Assembly (NCBI RefSeq): GCF_900890705.1
Contig: NZ_CAAHFH010000003.1
Span: 62,001 to 126,000 of the forward strand
DNA length: 64,000 nt
From: Pontiella sulfatireligans
GTDB taxonomy: Bacteria; Verrucomicrobiota; Kiritimatiellia; Kiritimatiellales; Pontiellaceae
Direction: 5' to 3'
Shown here: piece after piece, positions 17,034-25,406 of the stretch
Layout: each line of letters opens with the position of its first letter
Numbering within the stretch: position 1 is the first letter of the stretch
Notes under the pieces: model-generated
The model's database searches: none
Seen by the model: only the letters and a program-made list of their open reading frames with translations
Told to the model about the DNA's origin: nothing
Program-made: the position numbers and the translations under genes

Positions 17034-18624
17034 GAATGGCACTTCCTTAAGGGCTCCTATCACACACATAAAACCGCAGTTTTAGGGTAAAAACCAATGC
17101 TATTATCTTGATATATATCACGAAGAATGCAAGTATCTTGCATGAATAATACAACACCATTCCTGCCTGGACTTCATCTTCAATCGCTCCGTAAAAAACC
17201 GCGCTCTACGGCACAAATAATGGCCGATGAAATGATGCATAAAAAAGACAAATCACTGCTGGGTCTAAAAGCTTGTTTCGGACGTTTCATTCCCGAATGT
17301 TTTTTGAAAAACAATGTGAAGGGACATCATAGTCGTCACCGTATTTTCAGCAAGGAAACCACTTTCTGGGCGTTCTTTTCTCAGATTATTGATGCCGATG
17401 GGGGCTGTGCTGAAGTCGTTAAAAAACTGAAAACATATCTCGCTTTCAATAGTGATCAGTCGCTGTCCGTTTCCACGGGTTCTTACTGCAAGGCGCGAAA
17501 AAAACTAGAGGAGACGGATTTGGTCGAAATCCTCAAACACACCTCAGAGTCGTTTCATGTTAACCTCGACGATCAGCCTCTCGCGGGCCGGCGCGTTATT
17601 GTTGTTGATGGAACGGGGTTGAGTATGCCTGACACCTCTGAAAATCAAGACGAATGGCCTCAAATTTCCTCTCAAAAAAAAGGGTGCGGTTTCCCGACAA
17701 TGCGCCTGCTCGACTGTTTCGATCTCGCGACGGGCGCAATTCTAAGCTATGCAGTCGGAAATAAAAAAAACCATGAACTCCCCTTGCTTCGCCAGCAGGA
17801 AGGCACTTTCAAGGAAGGGGATATTTTCCTGGGGGACAAAGGGTTCTGTAGTTTTTATGATGTTGATCGGCTCCGAGAAAAGGGCGTTGACAGTATCATT
17901 CCATTAGCGCGTCGAATACCGAAAACGGAACAGACCTGCATCAAAAAGTTGGCGAACAATGATCTCCTGATTCGCTGGGAAAGGCCCGCTTGGTATAAAA
18001 AGGCACCCCTCCCGAAAGACGAGTGGAACCAGTTGCCCGAAGAGCTTCTATTGCGTCAAATCAAAGTCGATGTTGAGCAGCCTGGATTCCGAGTGAAAAG
18101 CTTTTACATCATCACTACGCTACTCGATCCGCTTATCTATTCAGCAAAGAGTATCGCCGACCTCTACTATCGCAGATGGAGCGTTGAACTCTTTTTTCGC
18201 GACCTAAAAACAACCACGAAAATGGATATATTGCGTTGCAAATCCCCCGCGATGATTCGGAAGGAACTGCTCATGTATTTCATCGCCTACAATGCCATTC
18301 GTCATTTGATCTATGAGACCGCGCACGCTCATGAAAAAGACCCCATGCGGCTGAGTTATAAAGGCGCACTACAAGCACTCCGGCAGGCGGAAGTATACTT
18401 TAATCGAGCCGCGCTTTGCCCATCCGAAATCCTTCGGATACGGGAAAACCTGCTCGATTCGATCCGCACCAATATAATTCCCTTTCGGCCCGGAAGGAGT
18501 GAGCCGCGATGCCTTAAAAGAAGACTCAAACCCTATCAACTTTTAACACTGCATCGTCATGAAATGATCGAGATAAAGCATCGGAGTAAATATAATGCCA
18601 AAGCAGCTTAAGGAAGTGGCATTC
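17034..18624 (+). mobile_element. Intact IS4-family insertion sequence (1591 bp)
   Basis: The element is bounded by 18-bp terminal inverted repeats: GAATGGCACTTCCTTAAG at 17034-17051, and at 18607-18624 a copy that, reverse-complemented, reads GAATGCCACTTCCTTAAG (17/18 identical). Both ends are flanked by the same 11-bp target duplication GCATGTGATTC (17023-17033 and 18625-18635). Inside is a single full-length DDE transposase. An 11-bp duplication fits the IS4 family. Perfect duplications imply a fairly recent insertion. Confidence 0.95.
17127..18611 (+). CDS. IS4-family transposase (DDE)
   Basis: A 494-residue transposase. The catalytic triad is visible: Asp161 in VVDGTGLSMPD, Asp237 in IFLGDKGF, and Glu354 in the IS4 signature YYRRWSVELFFRDLKTTTKMD (Y-2-R-3-E-6-K pattern). 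The N-terminal 100 residues form the DNA-binding part. The stop codon lies inside the right inverted repeat. An alternative start is the ATG at 17142, five codons in. All catalytic residues are present and the reading frame is intact, so the element may still be mobile. Confidence 0.93.
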   Translation: MQVSCMNNTTPFLPGLHLQSLRKKPRSTAQIMADEMMHKKDKSLLGLKACFGRFIPECFLKNNVKGHHSRHRIFSKETTFWAFFSQIIDADGGCAEVVKKLKTYLAFNSDQSLSVSTGSYCKARKKLEETDLVEILKHTSESFHVNLDDQPLAGRRVIVVDGTGLSMPDTSENQDEWPQISSQKKGCGFPTMRLLDCFDLATGAILSYAVGNKKNHELPLLRQQEGTFKEGDIFLGDKGFCSFYDVDRLREKGVDSIIPLARRIPKTEQTCIKKLANNDLLIRWERPAWYKKAPLPKDEWNQLPEELLLRQIKVDVEQPGFRVKSFYIITTLLDPLIYSAKSIADLYYRRWSVELFFRDLKTTTKMDILRCKSPAMIRKELLMYFIAYNAIRHLIYETAHAHEKDPMRLSYKGALQALRQAEVYFNRAALCPSEILRIRENLLDSIRTNIIPFRPGRSEPRCLKRRLKPYQLLTLHRHEMIEIKHRSKYNAKAA

Positions 18625-18635
18625 GCATGTGATTC

Positions 18636-18938
18636 CATTTTCCTATCCAGAGCAAAGGATCACTCCGAAGAGCTTATAGATCCGGCATCAAAAGATTGAG
18701 AATTCCATCAGGCGGAACACGGCCCGGAGGACCGTGCTATGCAGAACGGTTCTCCGAGCCGTTTTCCACCGCACAGCTCTCCATTCAAATGAGTCAAATA
18801 TCAGTCTAAAACCCCAATATTTAACTGATGGAGCAATGTAGCGCCTTGCGAAACAGCATGTCCGCTTCTATCTATCTCACTGGAGGGGCATCGGCCTCAA
18901 TGCCCCGTCGGCGAGCCCGCCCTACCCTTCATAGCTGT
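18636..18938. other. Intergenic region with GC-rich hairpins
   Basis: About 300 bases without a gene. Between about 18715 and 18785 there are consecutive hairpins on both strands (for example AACGGTTC-TCC-GAGCCGTT, and CACGG.../...CCGTG). They may be the remains of a structured mobile RNA such as a group II intron, or simply terminator-like sequence for the convergent gene. I cannot tell which. Confidence 0.4.
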
Positions 18939-21900
18939 CTAGCGGAACTCAACCTGCAGCCGGATGAAGCGTTGAGCCTCATCCGCCACGGGAACCCGGT
19001 TGGTGATGGCCTGATACGCCGAATCCACATCGTTGGATCCCGTGACCGTGTAGCCGGAATTCGCCCAAGCCCCGGAAACCAGATTGGTCGACAGCTTCAG
19101 CGTGTACGCGAGCCCGCGGTCGGCGGCATCCGTGCGCTTTACATAGACATAGTCGACATAGTTTGAGCCGTCCTCTGCCAAGGTCTGGGCGGTCGGCCAG
19201 TAGCCCGCCACCAAGGCGTTGGTCGGATCGCCGCCAATGGCATATTCGATCAGGTTGTTGGCTTGGTCGGCATCGGGGTTGTCGGTCAGGTTGGTGCTTC
19301 CCATTCCGGGGTAGTCCGTCAACCAGAAGGCATAATAGGACTCCGGCGTGACCATGAGACGCTGCTCAGAAAATACCAGATTGTCGATCAGCACCACATC
19401 TCCGAGCGCCCAGCTGTTGCCGCCATTGATGGTCTGGACGTGCATTCTGAGATTATCGAGCGTGAACCCGGCAGCAATCGCGTTGGTGACGGCGGTTTCC
19501 GCCCCTCCATCAAAACGATAATATGCGATAAACGATCCCATTGCCCCGGCATGATCAAGGTCATACACGGCGCGGACATGCAGATTTGAAAGTGCGCCGG
19601 CTCCATCGAGCATCGTGTGCCGAATCGTCGTGTCGCCAATAAGGACCAAACGAAACTGATTATTGGCGATCGCACCATCATAGCGAACCAGCAACGTTCC
19701 GTTCTCGGCCAGGGAATTGTCCCGAATGCCGTATCCCAACTGGGCCGTTCCATTGGAGGCCGCCGTATTGGAAAAGTCAGCCAAGACCACGTCATAGCTG
19801 ATCTGATAGATTCCGTTGGATGCGCCTTCGTAGGAGCTTCCGGAGGTCACTGGTCCTTGGAACGCCCCTTCTGTTACACCATTATATTCCCAACGTTGCA
19901 TCCCATTGGAAACCACGGCCAAAGGCGAATCGCCCCACGCCAACCCCGTCCCCGTTGTGCTCAATGCCTGAGACAATCCCGACCCGTCCGCCAGCCCCTC
20001 GAAATCCCACGCTTCCAAAGCCACCCAGGCGAGGGATGAAACGGGAACCCGTTCATAACGATCCGGATCGAGCGGATACGCGTCGTCCGAGTCGGAATAC
20101 CCATCGCCATCGGTATCCGCAAGAAACGGGTTGGTGCCGAGCAGAATCTCTTCATTGTTGGACAGCGTATCGGCATCGGACTGGAGCGAGCCATCGATGA
20201 CCTCGACATCGAGCGTGGCATAGTCGGTCAGCCCGGCACTGTCTTCCACCCGCACGAAAACCTCGTACGATCCCAATCCCGCCAGGGCGCCCGAAAACTC
20301 CAGACCGTCCACCCCGCTGTCGGAAACCCATGGAGGGTTGATCCCGGTCAGCGAAAAGGAGAGGGCGTCCTCCGGATTTTGATCGGTTACATACTGTAAA
20401 AGGTCGTTGCTGTGCACCATGTCGTCGGAAGCATACACCGTGACGTGTGTGCCCTCGAACTTCGGGGTGAATTCCATGCCGGCGGTAGCGATCGATTTAT
20501 CCAGCCCGGTGATGGTGCATAATGAAAACGGCGGCAGCACGAGGGTCGATGCCATCGTAAAGTTTGAATAGACCAAATCGCTGTCATTCACGATAAAGGC
20601 GTAGAAGCTGGATGCCGTAATCACGGTTACATCGGCGCCGACCGGCCCCAGGATGGAGGTATCGATTTCCTGCACCTGATCAGAAACGTTGCCTATAATG
20701 GCACTGGATTCCGTCGCATCACTAAACAGGGTTCCCACCAAGGCGGGATAGGCATCGATCCCCGGCGGGGAAACGATATGCACATTGCCGAACTGGAGCG
20801 GCGCAATGCTTTCTTTATCGCGAGACACATGGGCAAGAGCCCGGACCATATGGCCCTGCGCAGTCAGATCGCCCAAAACCGTCGTTAGATCCCCTTGCCC
20901 GACATCGATATTCACCTTAGCCAAGGCATCCGGCCCGCCATGATGCATATCGACATATTGCTGCTCGGAAAACATCACCGCTCGTTCATGCGCCATCAAG
21001 GCTTGATACAACGTAAATTCAGCCAACCCGTCAGCCCAGGTTCCGGTAAAGGTGTACGGCCGATTATTAATGCCAAACTCCGTGTACCACACGGGCTTGT
21101 TCGGCGGAAGATACAGCGCCGGATTACCGAGCTTGTCGATCCACGCATTCTTTGCAACGCCCATCACAACCTGAACGGCATTCGTGTCGTTCACAAAATA
21201 ATTCCACTGCGCGGTTTGTTCGGCAACATCCGTCGTCTCGGCGTAGCCCAGGTCGATCCCCGAGCCCATATAAAGATGAATCGTAACCGCATCATAGTTG
21301 GTGCAGGCCGTAGTTACATCCAGGTTCCAACCCCCGCCGCGCGAGCTCGTCGAAACGTTGCGGGTCAGCGGAAGGGAGCAGATCGCATCGGGAAACTCGG
21401 CCTTCATGGCCGTAATCCAGCCATTCATATCCTCGCCGTAGTCGGTGCCGGTCTCCCATCCGTTGGTAACCCCGGCGGGATAGATGTACAGCGTCTCATA
21501 ATTGGCAGACGTCGGGTCAAACTTGCTGAAATAATACTCGTTGCCCATCTCCACATACTTGACTTCAACCCCTTGGTCACGGGCAATGCCGAGCGCATTG
21601 GTGACGTCCGGCATCGTGTCCGTCAGCACATTGAGCATCCATATCATTTTGCCGTCCATCGCATCACTGGCCGGCTTGGTCTGTTCGGGCGGAAAATTGT
21701 GAGTCTCCACCGGCTTGGTGAGGTAATGCCCCTCCAGCCAATCAAAATAATTCCCGTATGTCCCGCCGGGGTAGCGCAACAGATTGATCCCCACCTCGAT
21801 CAGATCGCTTATGTGCTGCGGGTCGAGCCACTGATCCGTGGTGCCCCCGCCAAACTGATCGCGGCCCATCGTCCCATTGGTCCCAATCGCAGTGGGCGGA

Positions 21901-22007
21901 ATCTGACGAACAGGCCCAACCGAGACGGTCTGGAGGCCTTGCGCCGCCAAACTCGTGGCAAACAGAATGGATATAACACACGAAATGTGGATGACTGGCT
22001 TCACCAT
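18939..22007 (-). CDS. Secreted clan GH-A glycoside hydrolase (GH51/GH79/GH39-like) with C-terminal module
   Basis: 1022 residues from ATG 22007 (GAGG upstream; an in-frame ATG at 22091 gives no signal peptide start). Signal peptide followed by a TIM barrel: LLRYPGGTYGNYFDW (76-90) is typical of arabinofuranosidase/glucuronidase-like GH51/GH79 enzymes, VEMGNEYYF holds the acid/base Glu157, and WYTEFGIN holds the nucleophile Glu310. A cadherin-like Ig region, a TSP3-type repeat (DTDGDGYSDSDDAYP) and a beta-sandwich region follow. The last about 130 residues match the C-terminus of the next gene (22115-24025). It probably removes side chains from extracellular polysaccharide. The precise substrate is inference. 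Confidence 0.82.
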   Translation of the reverse strand: MVKPVIHISCVISILFATSLAAQGLQTVSVGPVRQIPPTAIGTNGTMGRDQFGGGTTDQWLDPQHISDLIEVGINLLRYPGGTYGNYFDWLEGHYLTKPVETHNFPPEQTKPASDAMDGKMIWMLNVLTDTMPDVTNALGIARDQGVEVKYVEMGNEYYFSKFDPTSANYETLYIYPAGVTNGWETGTDYGEDMNGWITAMKAEFPDAICSLPLTRNVSTSSRGGGWNLDVTTACTNYDAVTIHLYMGSGIDLGYAETTDVAEQTAQWNYFVNDTNAVQVVMGVAKNAWIDKLGNPALYLPPNKPVWYTEFGINNRPYTFTGTWADGLAEFTLYQALMAHERAVMFSEQQYVDMHHGGPDALAKVNIDVGQGDLTTVLGDLTAQGHMVRALAHVSRDKESIAPLQFGNVHIVSPPGIDAYPALVGTLFSDATESSAIIGNVSDQVQEIDTSILGPVGADVTVITASSFYAFIVNDSDLVYSNFTMASTLVLPPFSLCTITGLDKSIATAGMEFTPKFEGTHVTVYASDDMVHSNDLLQYVTDQNPEDALSFSLTGINPPWVSDSGVDGLEFSGALAGLGSYEVFVRVEDSAGLTDYATLDVEVIDGSLQSDADTLSNNEEILLGTNPFLADTDGDGYSDSDDAYPLDPDRYERVPVSSLAWVALEAWDFEGLADGSGLSQALSTTGTGLAWGDSPLAVVSNGMQRWEYNGVTEGAFQGPVTSGSSYEGASNGIYQISYDVVLADFSNTAASNGTAQLGYGIRDNSLAENGTLLVRYDGAIANNQFRLVLIGDTTIRHTMLDGAGALSNLHVRAVYDLDHAGAMGSFIAYYRFDGGAETAVTNAIAAGFTLDNLRMHVQTINGGNSWALGDVVLIDNLVFSEQRLMVTPESYYAFWLTDYPGMGSTNLTDNPDADQANNLIEYAIGGDPTNALVAGYWPTAQTLAEDGSNYVDYVYVKRTDAADRGLAYTLKLSTNLVSGAWANSGYTVTGSNDVDSAYQAITNRVPVADEAQRFIRLQVEFR

Positions 22008-22062
22008 AATAGCGCCCTCTTCCTTACGACTGAAGCTCCTCGGGGCAAGCCCGCGCTCGATT

Positions 22063-22088
22063 AAAAAAGCCCCCGCTTCAACGGGGGG
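22063..22088 (-). terminator. Rho-independent terminator of the duplicated-domain gene
   Basis: On the minus strand a CCCCCG / CGGGGG stem with a six-base loop is followed by C and six T. It lies about 27 bases after the stop of the 22115-24025 gene and upstream of the GH-A gene, so the two genes are at least partly separate transcripts. Confidence 0.75.
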
Positions 22089-22114
22089 CATTGCGAAGAT
22101 TTTTAAGCAATCAT

Positions 22115-24025
22115 CTACGGAGTGAATTTGATCCGCAGGTTAAGGAACTTCTTGGCGGCATCGTCCGTCGAAATCCGGTTGGTTACCGCGTTGTAACCCG
22201 GGATGGCCGATGCGCCGCTTCCGACAAACTCGATGCCTGCAGTGCCCCAGTTCGTGACAACTAGGTCGGTTCCCAACTCAAGCATCGAAGCAAGGCCGCG
22301 ATCGGCTGCATCAGCGCGCTCGTAGTAGACATGCACGAGATAGTTGGCGCCGCCTTCGCTCATTTGCGACTGAACCGGCATATTGCCATTTTCATTCGGA
22401 TTGCCTGGATTTCCGCCGAACGCATATTCCGTCAGGTTATCCAGCAGATCGCCGTCGGCATCATCCGTAAGATTGGATTCAGCACCCACAGAGAACCCGC
22501 CTACCCAATCACTGTAATACGACTCGGGCGTGCTGTTCGTCGGCGGAACCTGAACCTCCTGGATGGTCTCAATGGTCCATTGGTCGATAGAAACCGTAGA
22601 GCCGGACTGGAAAGGCGTTGATGCGGTACCGATGCGGATCTTATCGAGTTCCTCAAAGGCAACAACATTGGTGTCTGAAAGGCCGTAGGCCCCGCCCGTC
22701 GCACCAGTCTGCCAATCCGCATCGACGCCCTCTCTCAGGTAGAACAGGTTATACGTATCGGTCTCCAGATCAACATCCATGCGCAACTGCAGGCCGGTCC
22801 ATCCAAAGGCCGTCATGTTCAGATTCGTATCCGGGCTGATTTTAATCACCGCTTGCAAGTCCTCGGACAGCGTATCGGCTTTTATTTGGAGCTGATTGCC
22901 GGATCCGCCCACTCTCAACTGTAGATAAGCGAGCTTGGATGCATCACCGAGGCCAAACCCGACCGCCGCACCAAAGGTGGTTTCCTCGTCAAAATTAAAA
23001 TCAGCGATGCGGACCGTGGATCGAAGAATCAAATTGGTCCCCGCCACAAATGTATCGCCGAGACCGGCAAACGCACTTTTGTTTCCCGCGACCATATTGC
23101 TCCAGTTCATGCTGGAACCATCGGTAACGCCAAACGTCTCCGTCTCGGGCGCAAGACTAAACGTCCCTGTGCCCGTGCCCTGCCAAACATTATCAAGCGT
23201 CGAGTTGGTCGGGGTTTCCGTTGCGCTTCCATCCGCGTTAAAGTTGACATCATTGATGAGGTTCGTGACAACCGGCACCGGCGGTGGCTCATAGGTTTCA
23301 ACCGTAACAGAGTCGATTTCAATCATGGATCCTGCCAGAAACGCACTTCCCGCTCCAATACGAATCTTGTCGATCTCCGCGAACAACCCGTCACCTGCAC
23401 CCAGTCCAAGCGCCATACCATTCGTAAGCGTCGTATAGCCTGCATCGTCATGCTGCCAGGCGATGCCGTGGGTGTTATTGGACAAATTCAACGTCCACTG
23501 AAGATCCAATGTCGCCCAGCCTGCCTGCGTCATGGTTAGATTACTGGCATCGGTAAAGATACCTCCGTGATTAACCACGGACTGGTTATACCCCTGACTG
23601 CGCACCTGAAGCTGCGTTCCGGGTCCCCCGACCTGAAGTACCATCTTAGCCAGTTTGCTGGCATCCCGAAGCTCGAAAACAAGATTAGCTCCGTACGTGG
23701 TTTCAGGGCCGAAATCAAAGTCGGTGATTCGAACGGTATACACCAGGGTCTCGGTTGAATTGGTATCAAACGGCCCTTCAGTCAAATCCAGGCCCGCATA
23801 GCCCGTGGCTGCACTTGTCATATTCGTCCAAACCATGTGACCCGCGCCATCGGTTGCACCAAATGCGTCCACACCAGAAGGATTGAATCCCGGGGTCGGG
23901 TCAACAGCAACTGCATCCACGACTGTTCCTGCAACGTCATTAAACTGCACATCAAAGACCTTTCCCGCCGATGCACCCACTGCGCACAGCAGGGTACCCA
24001 TTAATACTGCCATCCATCTCTTCAT
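22115..24025 (-). CDS. Secreted protein with two tandem homologous beta domains and shared C-terminal module
   Basis: 636 residues from ATG 24025 (GGAG 7 bases upstream). Signal peptide (MAVLMGTLLCAVGASA). Two repeats of about 220 residues follow: each has VRI(T/A)DF(D/N)F..ETT(Y/F)GA, then DASKLA, then GG.G.QLQ, and ends E(I/L)DKIRIG, so the gene arose by internal duplication. These resemble carbohydrate-binding or lectin-like jelly rolls, but I do not recognise a named family. The C-terminal about 130 residues (starting ESYYSDW, with DAADRGL and YNAVTNR) are shared with the GH-A gene downstream. Likely an extracellular glycan-binding or surface protein; function not established. Confidence 0.8.
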   Translation of the reverse strand: MKRWMAVLMGTLLCAVGASAGKVFDVQFNDVAGTVVDAVAVDPTPGFNPSGVDAFGATDGAGHMVWTNMTSAATGYAGLDLTEGPFDTNSTETLVYTVRITDFDFGPETTYGANLVFELRDASKLAKMVLQVGGPGTQLQVRSQGYNQSVVNHGGIFTDASNLTMTQAGWATLDLQWTLNLSNNTHGIAWQHDDAGYTTLTNGMALGLGAGDGLFAEIDKIRIGAGSAFLAGSMIEIDSVTVETYEPPPVPVVTNLINDVNFNADGSATETPTNSTLDNVWQGTGTGTFSLAPETETFGVTDGSSMNWSNMVAGNKSAFAGLGDTFVAGTNLILRSTVRIADFNFDEETTFGAAVGFGLGDASKLAYLQLRVGGSGNQLQIKADTLSEDLQAVIKISPDTNLNMTAFGWTGLQLRMDVDLETDTYNLFYLREGVDADWQTGATGGAYGLSDTNVVAFEELDKIRIGTASTPFQSGSTVSIDQWTIETIQEVQVPPTNSTPESYYSDWVGGFSVGAESNLTDDADGDLLDNLTEYAFGGNPGNPNENGNMPVQSQMSEGGANYLVHVYYERADAADRGLASMLELGTDLVVTNWGTAGIEFVGSGASAIPGYNAVTNRISTDDAAKKFLNLRIKFTP

Positions 24026-24370
24026 CTCTTTTCTCCGGTTATAAACTTCTCTCTCCACTCAGCGGCGGAAGCACCCGCCTCCCACGCACACAATACATGC
24101 CTATTTCCAATATGATTAGTGTCTATATATATCACTTATGCATTTGTCAATCTATACTCCAACTATTCTTCCCGATCCAAAACATAAACATTGACTCGGC
24201 CAGGACCGCCTGCGCTTACAACCCCAATTACACCTTTCTTAGAACCTGTCTTTCACCTGACTCAAGGAAGATAAGAGCCGGATGAAACTAAATAGCCCGA
24301 GTACACTCTTGCCATATTGTTATGCTTTTGTTATATGTCGCATCAAATTAACCGATCGATCACCCTAACC
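24026..24370. other. Divergent intergenic region of the polysaccharide cluster
   Basis: 345 bases between the leftward duplicated-domain gene and the rightward GH5 gene; both promoters should lie here. An AT-rich segment with TATATATATCAC at 24124-24135 could serve the leftward gene. No gene, repeat or clear operator is visible. Confidence 0.5.
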
Positions 24371-25402
24371 ATGAAACACGTGCCATCCATATTGCTTTTC
24401 GCGGCATTGCTGCTCGGATCATCATGCTCGCATCTGCCGGATCAAATTGCGGTGGACGGCAACCGCTTTGTCCGGCCCAACGGAGAAGCCATGGTTTTCC
24501 GTGGCCTTGCACTGGCCGATCCCTCCCTGCTTAAGAGCAACGGCTATTGGAACAAGAAGCATTTTAAGCAAGCCCGGGCTTGGAACGCCGACCTCGTCCG
24601 CATCCCCGTCATCCCCAGGCGCTGGCGCGATCTCGGCAAGGATGAATATCTGCGCCTGCTCGACGATGGCATCAAATGGGCCGCCGCCAACCAGCTGTAT
24701 GTCGTGATCGACTGGCACTCCATGGGCAATCTCAAGGACAACAAGTACCAGCGGCTCCAACAGGAAACCACGCTGAAGGAAACCCTCGACTTCTGGGAAA
24801 CCATCGCCGCCCGCTATGCCGGAAACCCAACCGTGGCCTTCTATGAAATCTTCAACGAACCCACCGACTTTTTCGGAAAACTCGGCGAGCTCCCGTGGGA
24901 CGACTGGCGCGACATTTCCAAAACCATCGTCGCCGCCATCCGCCAGCACGACACCCAGACCATCCCCGTCGTTGCCGGCCTGAAGTGGGGCTACGACCTG
25001 AGCGAAGCCCGCGAAAAGCCTTTCGACATCGAAGGCATCGCCTATTCCATTCACCCCTACCCCATGAAATCCAAGGAACCGTGGGAGGAAAACTGGGAAA
25101 AAACCTGGGGCTTCGTCGCCGATACCTACCCCATGATTGCGCTCGAATTCGGCTACATGAAAGAAGACGACCCCGGCGCGCATATCCCCTGCATCACCAC
25201 CGATGAAGCGCAATTTGGCGAACGCATCATTAACTATCTCGGCCAAAAGGGCATCTCCTGGACCGCCTGGTGCTTCTTTCCCAACTGGAGTCCGACTCTG
25301 ATCGACAAGAACTACAACCCCGCTCCCGGACAAGGCGAATTTTTCCACCGGGTGCTAACCGAAGCCATAACCCATTTCCCAATCAATGAAGAGGAGAAGT
25401 AA
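24371..25402 (+). CDS. Lipoprotein glycoside hydrolase family 5 (cellulase-type)
   Basis: 343 residues. The signal peptide ends in lipobox-like LLGSSC, so it is likely membrane-anchored. GH5 features: VRIPVIPRRW, VVIDWHSMG, the acid/base Glu163 in FYEIFNEPTD, HPYP, the nucleophile Glu259 in IALEFGY, and a tryptophan-rich strand ISWTAWCFFPNW. GH5 enzymes cleave beta-linked glucans, mannans or xylans. It is the first gene of a rightward series (GH5-GH10-sulfatases); the next gene begins 4 bp after its stop, so they are likely co-transcribed. Start at 24371 was chosen because it gives the signal peptide; 24317 is also open. Confidence 0.9.
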   Translation: MKHVPSILLFAALLLGSSCSHLPDQIAVDGNRFVRPNGEAMVFRGLALADPSLLKSNGYWNKKHFKQARAWNADLVRIPVIPRRWRDLGKDEYLRLLDDGIKWAAANQLYVVIDWHSMGNLKDNKYQRLQQETTLKETLDFWETIAARYAGNPTVAFYEIFNEPTDFFGKLGELPWDDWRDISKTIVAAIRQHDTQTIPVVAGLKWGYDLSEAREKPFDIEGIAYSIHPYPMKSKEPWEENWEKTWGFVADTYPMIALEFGYMKEDDPGAHIPCITTDEAQFGERIINYLGQKGISWTAWCFFPNWSPTLIDKNYNPAPGQGEFFHRVLTEAITHFPINEEEK

Positions 25403-25406
25403 CACG

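Noticed and set aside
18715..18785. Group II intron domain near the IS4 element
   Set aside because: Hairpins are present, but the sequence does not match a domain V well enough to name it; listed only as a structured intergenic region.
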